64,000 bases of DNA from Trifolium pratense. Taxonomy: Eukaryota; Streptophyta; Magnoliopsida; Fabales; Fabaceae. The stretch covers positions 32,543,164-32,607,163 of the forward strand of contig NC_060062.1 of assembly GCF_020283565.1 (NCBI RefSeq), written 5' to 3'. Numbering within the stretch: position 1 is the stretch's first letter; every line of letters starts with the position of its first letter. Below, in pieces: positions 1 through 10,245 of the stretch. The translations under genes and the position numbers were made by a program. The notes beneath the pieces are model-generated. The model made no database searches. It worked only from the letters and a program-made list of their open reading frames with translations, and had not been told where the DNA came from.

Positions 1-41
1 CCTCGAAACCACTACCCCGGTTAGGCCAACATATCAAAGAG

Positions 42-428
42 ATGAAGACGATCAAAGAACAGTTCAATCCCCAACATTTTCCTCCCTTAATGAACCTTAT
101 GATGTTATATAAGTTCATTATAGATAAGGAATCCCTTAAGAAAGAATTCTATTCTGAGGAATGGTCTCCTCATCGAGAATGGTTCTTTCGAGAGTATAAG
201 GGAAACAATAGGATCAGGATACAGGAAGAATTTTATAAATTCTTAAACAAAATTGAACTTAATATCCCTTTCTTTGACTGGTTTCATGCTTATACCATAA
301 AAAATAATATACACTATCCTTTCCAATCTGATATAATTGGTGAAAGAACTACTAATGTCATAACTGTTTGGCATCTAAAAGATGGTGAAACAGTTCAATC
401 TGAGTTTCCTCCTAATACTCCTTTTAGG
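42..428 (+). pseudogene. Pararetrovirus-like polyprotein fragment, inverted copy
   Basis: A 131-residue reading frame on the plus strand whose last ~66 residues before position 428 match, residue for residue, the minus-strand frame at 26430-26622. Its content (aromatic-rich stretch, WHLKDGETV and EFPPNTPFR motifs) resembles the region between movement protein and coat protein in Caulimoviridae-like polyproteins found in many eudicot genomes; this family call is from memory of such sequences and is tentative. Homology to the other copy ends after the bases ending at 428, where sequence from the opposite strand of the same element type takes over. The window edge truncates the left side. It has no start context, catalytic motif or partner gene, so it is a relic rather than a gene. 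Confidence 0.5.
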
Positions 429-2075
429 TTGACCTAAATGCTGAGTAATAATTCCTTCATTTGTAATTTGTAAGGGAAAGAGTGATCTTATGAAAGGTGT
501 ACCTAAAATGACTTTATTTTTAAGATTCTTAACTAGTAAGAAAGGGGTATTAATCTTAAGATTCTGATTTTCAATTATCGTTGTGGATAATTTATAATTG
601 ATTTTTAATTTAGAGCCACTAGCAGTACTAAGTTGTTCTGAGGTTTTCTCAAAGTACTTAGTGGGAATTAATCCTTCTAAAATACAGTTAGAATCAGCCC
701 CTGTATCGAAAAGGGCTGTAGTTTCAAGGATAAACTCTTTAATGATAATCCTAATATCTATATAAAATTTTTGGATTTTAAGTTGATTGATTAATCCCAA
801 GAAGTCTTCATCTTCTTGTTTTTCATGGAGCTGAGTATTACTAGTAGTAGGATTGGTTGGATAAACTTCCGCAGGGTTATCATCAATGCTTTCATATTGT
901 TGTAATTGCTCGAGAATTAAATGATGGTTATCTTGAGTTTGCTTTAACTTCCTAATTTCAATTTTAAGATTATTTATCTCATGCTGGAGATCTTGTATAG
1001 TAACAGGTTTAGTGGTAGCTTTCTCTAGTCTTTTGAAAGTATCCGTAAGATTAAATTTATTTGTAACTAAAGGATTTTTAGTTGGTTTAGCCACAAGATA
1101 AGATTTTAATCTCTCAAGATAGTCTTTCTTAACTTGAGGGTCAGTAATAGAATTGATGGCTTCGAAAAGGAGATCTTGTTCCTTAGTGAGAACATTAATT
1201 TGGCTAGAGGAACCAGACTCATCCTCAGATAAGTCATCATTTTGAACTTGGTTCAGATCCTCTGAAGATTCAGGGACAGAGTCATCATCAGATGTCTCGA
1301 TTAATAAGTTATTAATACGTTCTTCAAGCTCTTGATCAAGGTTAAGAGCTTTTATTTTTCCCTTAAGCCTGCAATATTTACTTATGTGACCAGGTCTGTT
1401 ACAATGGTAACAAACAACCGGGGACCTAGCTTTTCTAGGAAAATTATTTCTGAAAGGAAATTGATTATCTGGTTTATCTGGTTTATCATCAGTGTTGGGT
1501 TTCCTATAAGGTTTGTGATGTCTATTTTTATAAAATTTTGGTTTAGGTGGGCTATGCTTGGGTTTGGATTTTGGTTCCTTAGAACAAGGTAAACCGAATT
1601 GTTCGCAGAAAGTTCCCATGTCTTTACGATTTATAGATTTTTCTTTGGCGAGTTGTTTTTGTATTTTATCATCTTGACAAATCTTGAGGGCAACCTTTTG
1701 AATGTAAGCAATTAATTGCCCATAGCTTAATTGGTCATAAGGAATGTCTCCATTAGGGTTTTGGTTCCTAAGCTTTTCTCTAACTTTGTCTCCTAAAGAT
1801 TTAGGGAGACCGGCTAAGAATTTTTCTTTCCAAAAAGGTTGATGACTATCATCTCTAGTGTAAACTCTAGTAAGGAAGGTATCTTTGTACCATCTAAAAT
1901 CTCCTAAAGTTCTACATTTGAGATTAGATAAAAGTTCGCCAGACCTATCTTTAATAAGGGATGGATCACCAATAAAATGTTGAGCTATTGTAAAGATTAA
2001 GGTGTTTACCGCATCGGGAATAGGTGTTCCTTCATTAAGGATGGGGCTCCCATAAACATCAGTTTTTACGGCCAT
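375..2075 (-). pseudogene. Pararetrovirus-like coat/gag with zinc knuckle and aspartic protease
   Basis: Open for 566 codons. Residues about 1-130 look like a capsid/gag core, 165-215 are very basic, 222-235 form a CCHC zinc knuckle (CYHCNRPGHISKYC), 255-290 are acidic and serine-rich, 355-395 look like coiled coil, and 455-460 contain the aspartic protease site FDTGAD, followed by a hydrophobic ILGTPF loop near the end. The order coat/gag, knuckle, protease fits a Caulimoviridae-type polyprotein or a related retroelement. The last 17 or so codons (375-430) are read antisense through the inverted neighbour copy, so the protease is cut off there and no reverse transcriptase follows. Upstream, a single in-frame TAA at 2085-2087 separates it from the next frame. 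Decayed and non-functional. Confidence 0.55.
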
Positions 2076-2084
2076 AAGGATTAA

Positions 2085-2474
2085 TTATTTTTCACTTTCG
2101 GTGAGGTAGTTATCCCACCAACCTTTTATCTGGTCGGAAAATCCAGCGACAAGGATTTCAACAATAACAGTTTCAGGACAATCGTTGGCAGTCTTATAGG
2201 CAGTGGCTACCATCGTCATGTTTTGGAGAATCTTAGTTATGCCATACTCATTATGACCATCTATGTTCCATTCATAAACGTTGTTGGCACTAAAGCTTTT
2301 AAAATTAGAATCATTTTCTTCTAACAAAAGATCTGGAGCAGCAGTAGCTCTAGGATAATAAAGTTTGGTTTGTTTTCTCCAATTAAGCCTAGGGCCAGTT
2401 ATGACCGGATTAATATTAATTTCAGAATCTTCACTACATTCTGAAGAGGATTGTTGCCCTATCATGTTTATCAT
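2085..2474 (-). pseudogene. Pararetrovirus-like coat/gag N-terminal segment
   Basis: A 129-residue frame in the same reading frame as the larger one downstream (375-2075), separated from it by one TAA. It has an aromatic- and asparagine-rich block (WNIDGHNEYG) and ends in an IKGWWDNYL segment typical of the start of plant pararetroviral coat domains. Another in-frame TAA (2478-2480) separates it from the short coding-like stretch 2481-2680, which runs up to the Athila insertion site. The pieces are therefore parts of one decayed gene interrupted by stops and by a 23.6 kb insertion; the continuation on the far side is at 26244-26622. Confidence 0.5.
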
Positions 2475-2675
2475 TTTTTATTGTAAGGGACTATCAGGGA
2501 CAACTGTATTGTATAATTTTAATCTTTCGTTAACCATATCAAGAAGTTCACTTTTAACTTTATCTTTCATTTTCATCTTAGGGTCAGAATCTTGTAATTC
2601 TTTTTTAATTTGTTTAGACATTTTAAAAAGCTTAAACAAAGGTTTCTCAATAGAATTAGAAGATGTTGACGCTTG

Positions 2676-2680
2676 ATTGG
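2676..2680. repeat. Target-site duplication ATTGG, left copy
   Basis: ATTGG directly precedes the TGATGG start of the left LTR. The identical pentamer follows the CATCA end of the right LTR at 26239-26243. A matching 5-bp duplication is expected for an LTR retrotransposon and fixes both ends of the element. Confidence 0.9.
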
Positions 2681-4465
2681 TGATGGATTATTTCGCAAGT
2701 GAACGAATTACCACGTAGTAATAAAAATATCGATCCACAGGGATTGTGTGATTAAACTAGTTGAATCGTGTTCATAGACATTATGCAAACACAGAACATG
2801 TATGGGGGTTAATTGAGTGATCAATTGGTAGAAACGAATGCTTAGAGAATAATGGAAAAACGAGGTAGAATCATCGGAATCATCTAGTCTATAGCTTAAC
2901 CGCATGCAACCTACAATGTCATAAGAATTACTCAAGTGTTCACAACTAGATCGACAAATTAGTGAATCGCAATCTCTTGTCAAAATCCACTCTATTCGTT
3001 GTCGATACTCCCCCGATCTCTCGGGCGGAAGCTACCTACAACGAATGATATTAACGCGCGTCAATCGTTCGCTACACTCTATGCCTCAATCTCTCGACCG
3101 GAGACACTCGAGTGCTCAATGCAATTCAGTTCAGACATTAAATCAATACTCTCGCACGTGACTTAACTCGAAATCATTATAACACTAATGAAGGATTATA
3201 AAGCATTAAAATCAGATTGCATATGATGAACACTATAGAGAGAGTACAATCTTACAACAATTGCAGGTTATATTCAGCTGAACTACATTCTAAACTATCC
3301 TAGATCCTACCTCCAAAGGAGTTTAGCTCCTCATCGTTCTTCGGTCGCTTCCTCGCTTCATCGCCATGGCTTGTGAATCCATGCTCTCGATGTGCTTGGA
3401 GCTCTCCGCTGGAGTGTTGAATCACGATCTTCAAGTTCCAAAACCAGAATGTAGTGAAAAGTTGCAGAAGTTTTCCAACCTGAAAACAGAATTATGCAGA
3501 AACTATATATACAGAAGGCAACCACGCCGCGCGCCAGATCTATCACGCCGCGCGTGGTTGCAGATCCACCAACTACGCCGCGCATGATAACAGAATCACG
3601 CGGCGCGTGAGCAAGTCAGAGAGCAATCTTCATCTTCCACAAAGCTTCACGCCGCGCGTGGTGTAACGACCCAAAATTTAGTATTCGTTATTTAATTATT
3701 TTATTACGCGAGGGCGTGATTTATAATTAAATTATTAAGCGGCGAATAATCATTCAGCGCAAACGTAAGTTAATGAGCGAGAAGTTATGTTGTTTGGGCC
3801 TTTGGGCGTGGAATAGGCATTGGGCCTAAGCCAAGTGGGCTTTGATCCATGAGAATAGAGAGAGCTATAAGTAGCAAGTCAACCATGAATAGTCTCATAA
3901 TTATGTTTCATGAGAAAGGAAGATTGAGAGCTTAGCTAGGGCAAGGAGCTCATGAGGGAGAGGTAGAGCTCGTGGGAGAGAAAGAGAAGAGCAAGCTTGT
4001 GGATTCGTCGAGCTAAGGTACGAGAGTTAGATTACATATTCGTGAGTGATTCGAAAGAGGGGAGGATGTCGATTCCTCCATTCCCAAACTCTTTCCACTC
4101 TATTTTCTTGTGGGTTTTGTGGGTGATTTTCTTAATGGAAAATGGATTCTTTTGATCCTAACATGTGTAGTGAACTCATGGTAGATGAGGTAAACAACTT
4201 TGGGGAGTTGAAAATGGGAATATGTAGATGTTTGATCAATGATTTGCATGTTTATGCAACTTTGCTTATTTTGCAAGAAATTGGCATGATTTTGATTGTT
4301 TGATGTATTTGGATGTTTAGAAGGGATGATTAATGTTCCTTGATACCATATATGCTTGAATTAGCTGTTTATAAGAATTTATAACATGTCTAGATGGATT
4401 TTTGAGTTGATTTGAGGTTAAACCGCCTTAGATAACTCAAGAACAGATATTCTGTTCTGGTGTGG

Positions 4466-4586
4466 TTCGCTAAGCGACCAGGAGTTCGCTGTAGCGAACA
4501 GGTTCGCTGAAGCTCGCCGAAGCTCGCTATGAGCAGGTGATCCCCTGGTGAGGTTCGCCATGTCTCGCTAAGCCCTCGCTTAGCGA
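4466..4586. repeat. Cluster of GC-rich palindromes in the solo LTR
   Basis: Three inverted repeats lie close together: TCGCTAAGCGA near 4467-4477, GTTCGCT-GT-AGCGAAC at 4484-4499, and TCGCTAAGC/GCTTAGCGA arms at about 4565-4586. Further GCTCGCC/GAAGCTCGC motifs lie between. The rest of the LTR is AT-rich, so the cluster stands out; its role is unknown. Confidence 0.6.
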
Positions 4587-5314
4587 AGGCCTCTGTGACA
4601 GCAATTGTTGTTGATGTTTATAAGTGTAACTAGGCACTTGTAACATGGTTTAAGGGTATCCTTACATGATTGTTGATACATGTTGATACTGTTAATGCTT
4701 ATTGTTAATCGTTATATGATTGATAAACGTGTATGCAATAAGTTGTAGCTTAAAGTGAGCAATGTGATGTTTTAGCATTAATTTGCAATGTTAAGGAAAT
4801 GATGTGTGTTTTATGACATAAGTGTAAATGAAACTTTATGTGTATAAAAATGGTTATGCAGATAATTATCATGTGAATAATTATGATTCGAGTGATAGGA
4901 TATTGTGTTATCCTAATGTGTTAGATGTTGGAATTGTGTTTCCGCATCAGTGAATGAATAGCTTCGAGCTAGATAGCGTCATGTATTTGATGTGTTTAAA
5001 AGTAATCATGCATTCATGAATAAATTGTGATATTGGAATCATGTGTATTCCAATAGAGTAAATGGACTATGTTTTCCAAAAGTGGCCGAAGATGGGATTA
5101 TGTTATCCGAAATCTAGAGCCCATATCCAAACATGATATAAAACTGTGTGACTCCTCTTTGTGAGTGAGATGGTTGATGATAACCGAGATCCGACATGAT
5201 TTTAAACTGTATTGATGATGATCCTGCATGATCTAAAACTGACACCATCCAGCAACGATGTAAAACTGAATGAGATGGTCTAAGTTGGCCAGCATCCTGC
5301 ATGATGTAAAACTG

Positions 5315-5455
5315 ATGTAGAGTCCGTGCATGACTATAATCTGAACAGTCCGTGCATGACTATAATCTGAACAGTCCGTGCATGACTATAATCTGAACAG
5401 TCCGTACATGACTATAATCTGAACAGTCCGTCATGACTGAAATCTGAACAATGTA
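5315..5455. repeat. Tandem repeat, about 28-bp unit, five copies
   Basis: The phrase CCGTGCATGACTATAATCTG recurs with small changes (CCGTACATGA, CCGTCATGA) every 27-28 bases. It is part of the solo LTR. The related block at 5661-5795 uses a diverged version of the same phrase. Confidence 0.8.
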
Positions 5456-5660
5456 AATGGGTACCACATGCATTAGTCGTGTCTAGGGATGACATGACAT
5501 TGGATAGTTGGCATTAGATGCATTAGGGTAAATGCACATGTATTTGATAATTGTTATGTGACAATATCTGATTGGATTGTAATGTGTTTTCCGTATGTGT
5601 TAAGCTTTGGTATTTACTAATTGTTTAATACTGTGATTGTTGCCATGACTTGGTATGTGA

Positions 5661-5795
5661 GTAGAGTCCGTCATGACTATAAAATGAACAAGTGTAGAGT
5701 CCGTCATGACTATAAAATGAACAAGTGTAGAGTCCGTCATGACTATAAAATGAACAAGTGTAGAGTCCGTCATGACTATAAAATGAACACTTTGG
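5661..5795. repeat. Tandem repeat, about 32-bp unit, four copies
   Basis: Four nearly identical units containing AGAGTCCGTCATGACTATAA followed by AATGAACAAG. The plus-strand frame across it encodes a repeated peptide only because of the repeat; no gene is inferred. Confidence 0.85.
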
Positions 5796-6618
5796 TAGTG
5801 TCCGAGAAGACGTGAAACTATATGATTAGTGTGTTTGTAAATGAATGATTAATTGGTAGTCGTATTTGACGATGTATGTGCGTGAGTTAGAAAAGTATGA
5901 TAGCGTGTGAAGTGTGTAGTATACTACTCACACTTATATTTATGTTTATGTTTTCTAACTCTCTGTTATGTGTAATTGTTGGACCTTTGGGGGTCCAGGT
6001 TGACAGGTTATGTGTTAGCCTCGTCCGAGTGCAATGGTGAAGCTCTGCTCTGATTGAGACACGGGAAAAAGGGGTTTTTATATGTATATGCATGTAGTCC
6101 TCTTAGTATACTCTGTTGGTCTTAAGCTTTCATTTGAAAAGTATCCGTTTTGTATAACTAATAACGCATCGTTCGATGCGAGGTTTTGGTTTTAGTTCAT
6201 TCGAATATTTTACTAGATAAATGTATTTAGTATTATCTTTGAATGAAGTTTGTGATATTCAAACCAGCGCTTTATAATCATATTTTCAATTTTCCGCTGC
6301 GTATTTTCGAAAAAGATTTTATAAAGGCAGAGTTAATTAAATAACGGGTTTGGGTGTTACACGTGGTACGGCATCACGCCGCGCGTGATCAGAGTCAAAA
6401 TCTTGGCTCCCTGTGAGCTCCATCACGCGGCGCGTGATGGGCTACGCCCCCAGCGTAGTGAAAATCCTCCATTTCCTGCAATATTTCCTATTTTCTTGCA
6501 AAACAAGTAATCAAGCTTATGGTTAGATTTCTCTTATATTTATTGCTAAAAACCTACTAAAATGCATCTAATGTTGCTAAAATAGGCATGGATTAGAGAG
6601 TGTGACGATTCGTCATCA

Positions 6619-6632
6619 CAACCCCAAACTTA
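6619..6632 (-). promoter_or_regulatory. Polypurine tract of the Athila-like element
   Basis: On the minus strand the sequence just before the 3' LTR reads AAGTTTGGGGTTG, a purine-rich primer for plus-strand DNA synthesis in the expected place. Confidence 0.6.
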
Positions 6633-8033
6633 AACCTTTCCTTGTCCTCAAGGAAACAACTTTTACCTCAAGCTTTTGTGTCAAGACCTTGGCATTTTCC
6701 TTAAATTCACTCGAATCATACATACGTGAGACTCACCTGATGATCAATGATCCACCTGCAAACAATGCTCAATCGCACCATCGTTCCCGCAAGACATTTT
6801 CAAGTAGTTCACACTTTTCGACCAAGGCTCCATGATTCCATCACACTACTCACATGCACTCTTCAGTTTGGGTAATTCACTCAAATCAACACATCAATGC
6901 AAGTCAACAATAATTTTGCAAGTAGTCTAAGAATTCATTCGGTTCACTTTGTGCACACACATTAGAGGTCTTTTAGGGTTATAACGTGGCTTGGCTAGGG
7001 TGGATGGTGACATTTTGGGATAAGTAGTAGAAAAACTTGGAGTTAGATCCCCCTATTAGTCAAAGAACATTTTCATAAACCAAACCCCCTTTTGAAATAT
7101 AGTGGACTAGAGAACTTTTTCAAAACATCAAACAAAGTTTTGCAATTCTTTGAATTCAAGGCTATCACTTCTTTTCTCTATTTTTTTGATTTTTCACATT
7201 CAATCATCTTCTTTTTCTCTCTTTTTTTTTTTCTTTTGCACACAAAAAGCCTTGTAACTTTTGAAAATTTTTTCTCAATTTTTCAAATCAAACATATATA
7301 AGTTCTCTAGTACCCTCACCCCAAACTTTATCGTTTGCTAATTCCAAAGAGCAACCCCAAACTTAGTGGTGAGCAATGCGCATCAACCACTAATTAGGTG
7401 TCTAACCTCCAAGAAAGTCATTCCTTTTTTTATCAAAAATTCTTAAGGTTTGCAAAAATAACATATTTTCTTTCGGCTCAAATTGGGTAAGCAAAGGATA
7501 TATCAACATGGAAGGGTGGATAGAAAAGGCTCAAGGTACCAATAAACATGCCTCGTGTGTGCTACAAAAGTACCAATCAAATAAAGAGACGACAAGCAAA
7601 ATCGAGAGACAATACACGAGTGGATATCACACATAGAAAGAATGAGAGTGTTTGGCTCAATACCTCACGGTTGGGTCGAATCAAAGAACCGGTCAAAAAG
7701 TGTGCGTTCCCTTCCTTTGCCTCTTGATCACATGAGTGCAACAAGCTATTGCACTGCAGGTTTCACATATCACACACGGAGAAAATCAAGTAATTGATAC
7801 TCAAGTAATTAGAAAGAACATGCCAAAGTATGGAAACAAACTCTAAAAGTAAAAACCATTCCACCATTAAACAAGAGAAGATTCAAATTCAGAGTACACA
7901 AATAAAATATCCAGCCAATATCCAAGCAACATCAAATATTATTACAAACCAAGCAAATAAAAGACAATTAAGTAAAGATAGAGTAGTAGAGTAGTAAAGT
8001 AGTAGCAGCAGCAGCAAATCATCACCAACAACA
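6633..8033 (-). other. Non-coding 3' region of the Athila-like element
   Basis: 1.4 kb without a convincing reading frame between the second ORF and the polypurine tract. It holds a polypyrimidine-rich stretch near 7170-7290 and an AC/AG-rich stretch before 8033. Long 3' non-coding regions are usual in Athila-type elements. No gene seen. Confidence 0.6.
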
Positions 8034-9554
8034 TCAAACCGCGTCATCCGGCTGGCCAGTGAAGTAGTTTGTGAACAGGCTATTCAAGTTCAGATTCAGC
8101 CCATCCACATCCAGCATCTCCCTCTCCATAGCAGCAGCTTCATCCTGCTCAACCCGGCGCCGCCTCTCGATCTCGGCCAACTCAGAAGTTCTCAGACCCG
8201 AATTGTACGCTTGTCTGGCCTGAAAAGATGTCAGCTCCCTCGCCTGATGTGCCTCCCAATCAGTATCAACGGGATACAAAGTCCCAAAAGTAGGAGGAGG
8301 GAAAGTAGACCGATAAGTCATCGCCTCGGTGTACATGGAAGAGGCGGTGTCAAAGTAAAGATTCGGCAGCCCGGAATATTGAGAAATTTCCATTTGATGC
8401 AACATTGAAGCAAGCTGATTCATATCATGAGAGTAACGAGGAGGGTCCTGAGCTGGTATATCGTGATACTCATGTACCGGATCCCCCTGTTGATCCGGAT
8501 GATTACCTTCCTCAAACCGATTAATTTCTTCCTCCTCCCTCAAAGCTTCCTCTCTTGCAGCATTCCCCTCACCTCGGGGCACAATAGGTCCTCTCTCAAA
8601 CTTTTTGGTGAAGTAGGATAATGACAAAGGACGAACAGGATGAAGATCACCTTCTTGCACATTCATTGGAACATTATTCGCCCTACACAAAGCAGCGATG
8701 AGATTGCAATGTCCCAAAGTGAAAGTCGGATTCGGATGATTGGCTATCTCATGAAGATCTTTTTGTAACCAATATCCCAGATTAATATACTTCCCTTCAA
8801 CCAACAACCGGACCGCGTGAGCATTATCAAGCTGAATCTCTGAATTGTTACCTACAACCCTCACATTCTTCAACCAAAATTCACCCCAAGCTCGGTGCAC
8901 GGGATTAAAACTTGTTAAGCTCAACCTTCTAGGGAGAGAAGCTGCTGAGTGGGCTAGCCACATTGCTCCCGGACGACATACTATACTCTTTAGTTCCTCC
9001 CTAACTTCGATCCCACTCTTGTCGATCCTCTCTCTATCACGCAAGAGTTCACACACACCTCCAGCAGCACAACCAAGCAGATTGTTTATAGTCTCAAAAG
9101 AGTAACTCACCTTAACACCCCTAACCACAGAAATATACTCCGGAAACATTGGTTGATCCGGTAAATAGGCATTTGCAAAGAATTCCCTAGCCCACATCTG
9201 ATTGCCAGGATTAACCTCATCTTTAATCATCAACTTATTAAATTTCTCCCAACCCCTAGACTTGACCTCATTTCCTATCTCAGTCACACCATTCAGCAAA
9301 TCCTCACCAAAACCCTTCTCTTGATTAATAGTAAAGGTTCGAATTTGTGAGTACCTTTTCTCATGAACTTCACTGATGAAGTGGGGGTGAACCTGTGGCC
9401 GAGTAACATTGCTCCGGCGAGGAGGAGATGCTTGAGCGGACCGAGAAGATTGGCCCTTGCTTGCACTCATCTTTGTTCTTGCTTTCTTTGGTGGCTCTTG
9501 TGTTGGATTAGCATCACTCTTCTTCTTTCCCTTTCCGGTTAGCCGTGTCAACAT
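8034..9554 (-). CDS. Accessory ORF of the Athila-like element (plant transposon protein domain)
   Basis: About 506 residues from the methionine at 9554 (MLTRLTGKGKKK); the frame stays open upstream to 9737 but that extension is low-complexity. Residues 1-60 are basic and serine-rich. A globular domain follows from about 80 to 330, with a GWEKF motif, a REFFANAY motif, a hydrophobic NNLLGC segment and a YINLGYWL segment. This pattern matches the domain I know as the putative plant transposon protein domain, common as a third ORF in plant LTR elements; its function is unknown. The C-terminal 170 residues are acidic and rich in Q, E and P. No signal peptide or membrane span is visible, so it is not a recognisable envelope protein. 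The frame is intact. Seven GC-rich palindromes lie just upstream. Confidence 0.75.
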   Translation of the reverse strand: MLTRLTGKGKKKSDANPTQEPPKKARTKMSASKGQSSRSAQASPPRRSNVTRPQVHPHFISEVHEKRYSQIRTFTINQEKGFGEDLLNGVTEIGNEVKSRGWEKFNKLMIKDEVNPGNQMWAREFFANAYLPDQPMFPEYISVVRGVKVSYSFETINNLLGCAAGGVCELLRDRERIDKSGIEVREELKSIVCRPGAMWLAHSAASLPRRLSLTSFNPVHRAWGEFWLKNVRVVGNNSEIQLDNAHAVRLLVEGKYINLGYWLQKDLHEIANHPNPTFTLGHCNLIAALCRANNVPMNVQEGDLHPVRPLSLSYFTKKFERGPIVPRGEGNAAREEALREEEEINRFEEGNHPDQQGDPVHEYHDIPAQDPPRYSHDMNQLASMLHQMEISQYSGLPNLYFDTASSMYTEAMTYRSTFPPPTFGTLYPVDTDWEAHQARELTSFQARQAYNSGLRTSELAEIERRRRVEQDEAAAMEREMLDVDGLNLNLNSLFTNYFTGQPDDAV

Positions 9555-9837
9555 CTTGATAGTAGATAGATTGAAATGGGTTAATTTGGGAAAGTGGTGA
9601 AATGTGATGAAATGAGGGATTTGGAGTGGAATTAGGAGTGGGTGATATGGGTGGTATGTGAATGTGAAGGAAATGGATGATTGAAGGTGATTAGAAGTGA
9701 AATTGGAGAGGTTTGAAGAGTGAAAATGGGTTATCAATGGAGTTTTTCGTGTGGGAGACCGTGTGAGTTGATGATGGGACGGATGGAGTGGTTGAGAAGA
9801 TGAAGAAATTCAAATTTTACACGCTTTCCTGTGCACC

Positions 9838-10067
9838 CACGCCGCGCGTGACTCCTGCTACGCCGCGCGTAGTACCAATTGTAACGGTCAAGAACTTCTT
9901 TCAAACAGGCCATGCCGCGCGTAATCACCATCACGCGGCGCGTAATCACTTAGTCAGAGACTCCATATTTCTCCAGTTTTCACGCAGCGCGTCATGCATC
10001 CCTACGTCGCGCGTGATACATTCTGAAAACTCCTTCCTCTGTGTTGAAGGATCACGCCGCGCGTGAT
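9838..10067. repeat. Internal array of seven ATCACGC-SGC-GCGTGAT palindromes
   Basis: Copies at about 9838-9851, 9859-9872, 9911-9925, 9930-9946, 9981-9994, 10003-10017 and 10051-10067. The best copies (10051-10067, 9930-9946) have 6-7 bp inverted arms around a 3-bp SGC centre. The array lies between the protease stop and the second ORF. A GCGCCCCCGGCGTAGTA tail at about 10074-10090 corresponds to a similar tail beside the array in the LTR, which suggests a duplicated U3 segment. Confidence 0.85.
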
Positions 10068-10245
10068 TGTACTGCGCCCCCGGCGTAGTAGAACTCTGTT
10101 CTGCCCTGTTTTGCTTCCGTCCTTGCTTCTGCTGCACACCTACCTACATACTTCAAAACAAACTAAAACATTAGAAACCGTTGGGTTGCCTCCCAACCAG
10201 CGCTTGTTTAACGTCCCGATGCTTGACGTTCCATGCCCCTAAGGG

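Larger units (their letters stand above)
3662..6361. mobile_element. Solo LTR of a large Ty3/gypsy element
   Basis: A 2700 bp insertion beginning TGTAACGACCC and ending GGGTGTTACA, flanked by CGTGG at 3657-3661 and 6362-6366. Without it, the surrounding LTR aligns continuously with its partner at 25006-26238. TG...CA ends, a 5-bp duplication and the absence of coding frames indicate a solo LTR left by recombination between two LTRs. The long length and TGTAAC/GTTACA ends resemble chromovirus (Tekay-type) LTRs, which is inference. It contains short palindromes at 4466-4586 and two tandem-repeat blocks (about 5315-5455 and 5661-5795). Confidence 0.78.
2681..6618 (-). repeat. 3' LTR of the Athila-like element, interrupted by a solo LTR
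   Basis: Runs from TGATGGATTATT to ATTCGTCATCA. Subtracting the 2700 bp insertion and its 5-bp duplication gives 1233 bp, exactly the length of the right LTR. By eye the two LTRs differ at five positions, all transitions (for example C/T near 2751, G/A near 2845, T/C near 3270, A/G near 3583 and A/G near 6490), about 0.4%. Confidence 0.9.

Noticed and set aside
5621..5815. Repetitive peptide frame VRHDYKMNKC
   Set aside because: Produced by the tandem DNA repeat in the solo LTR.
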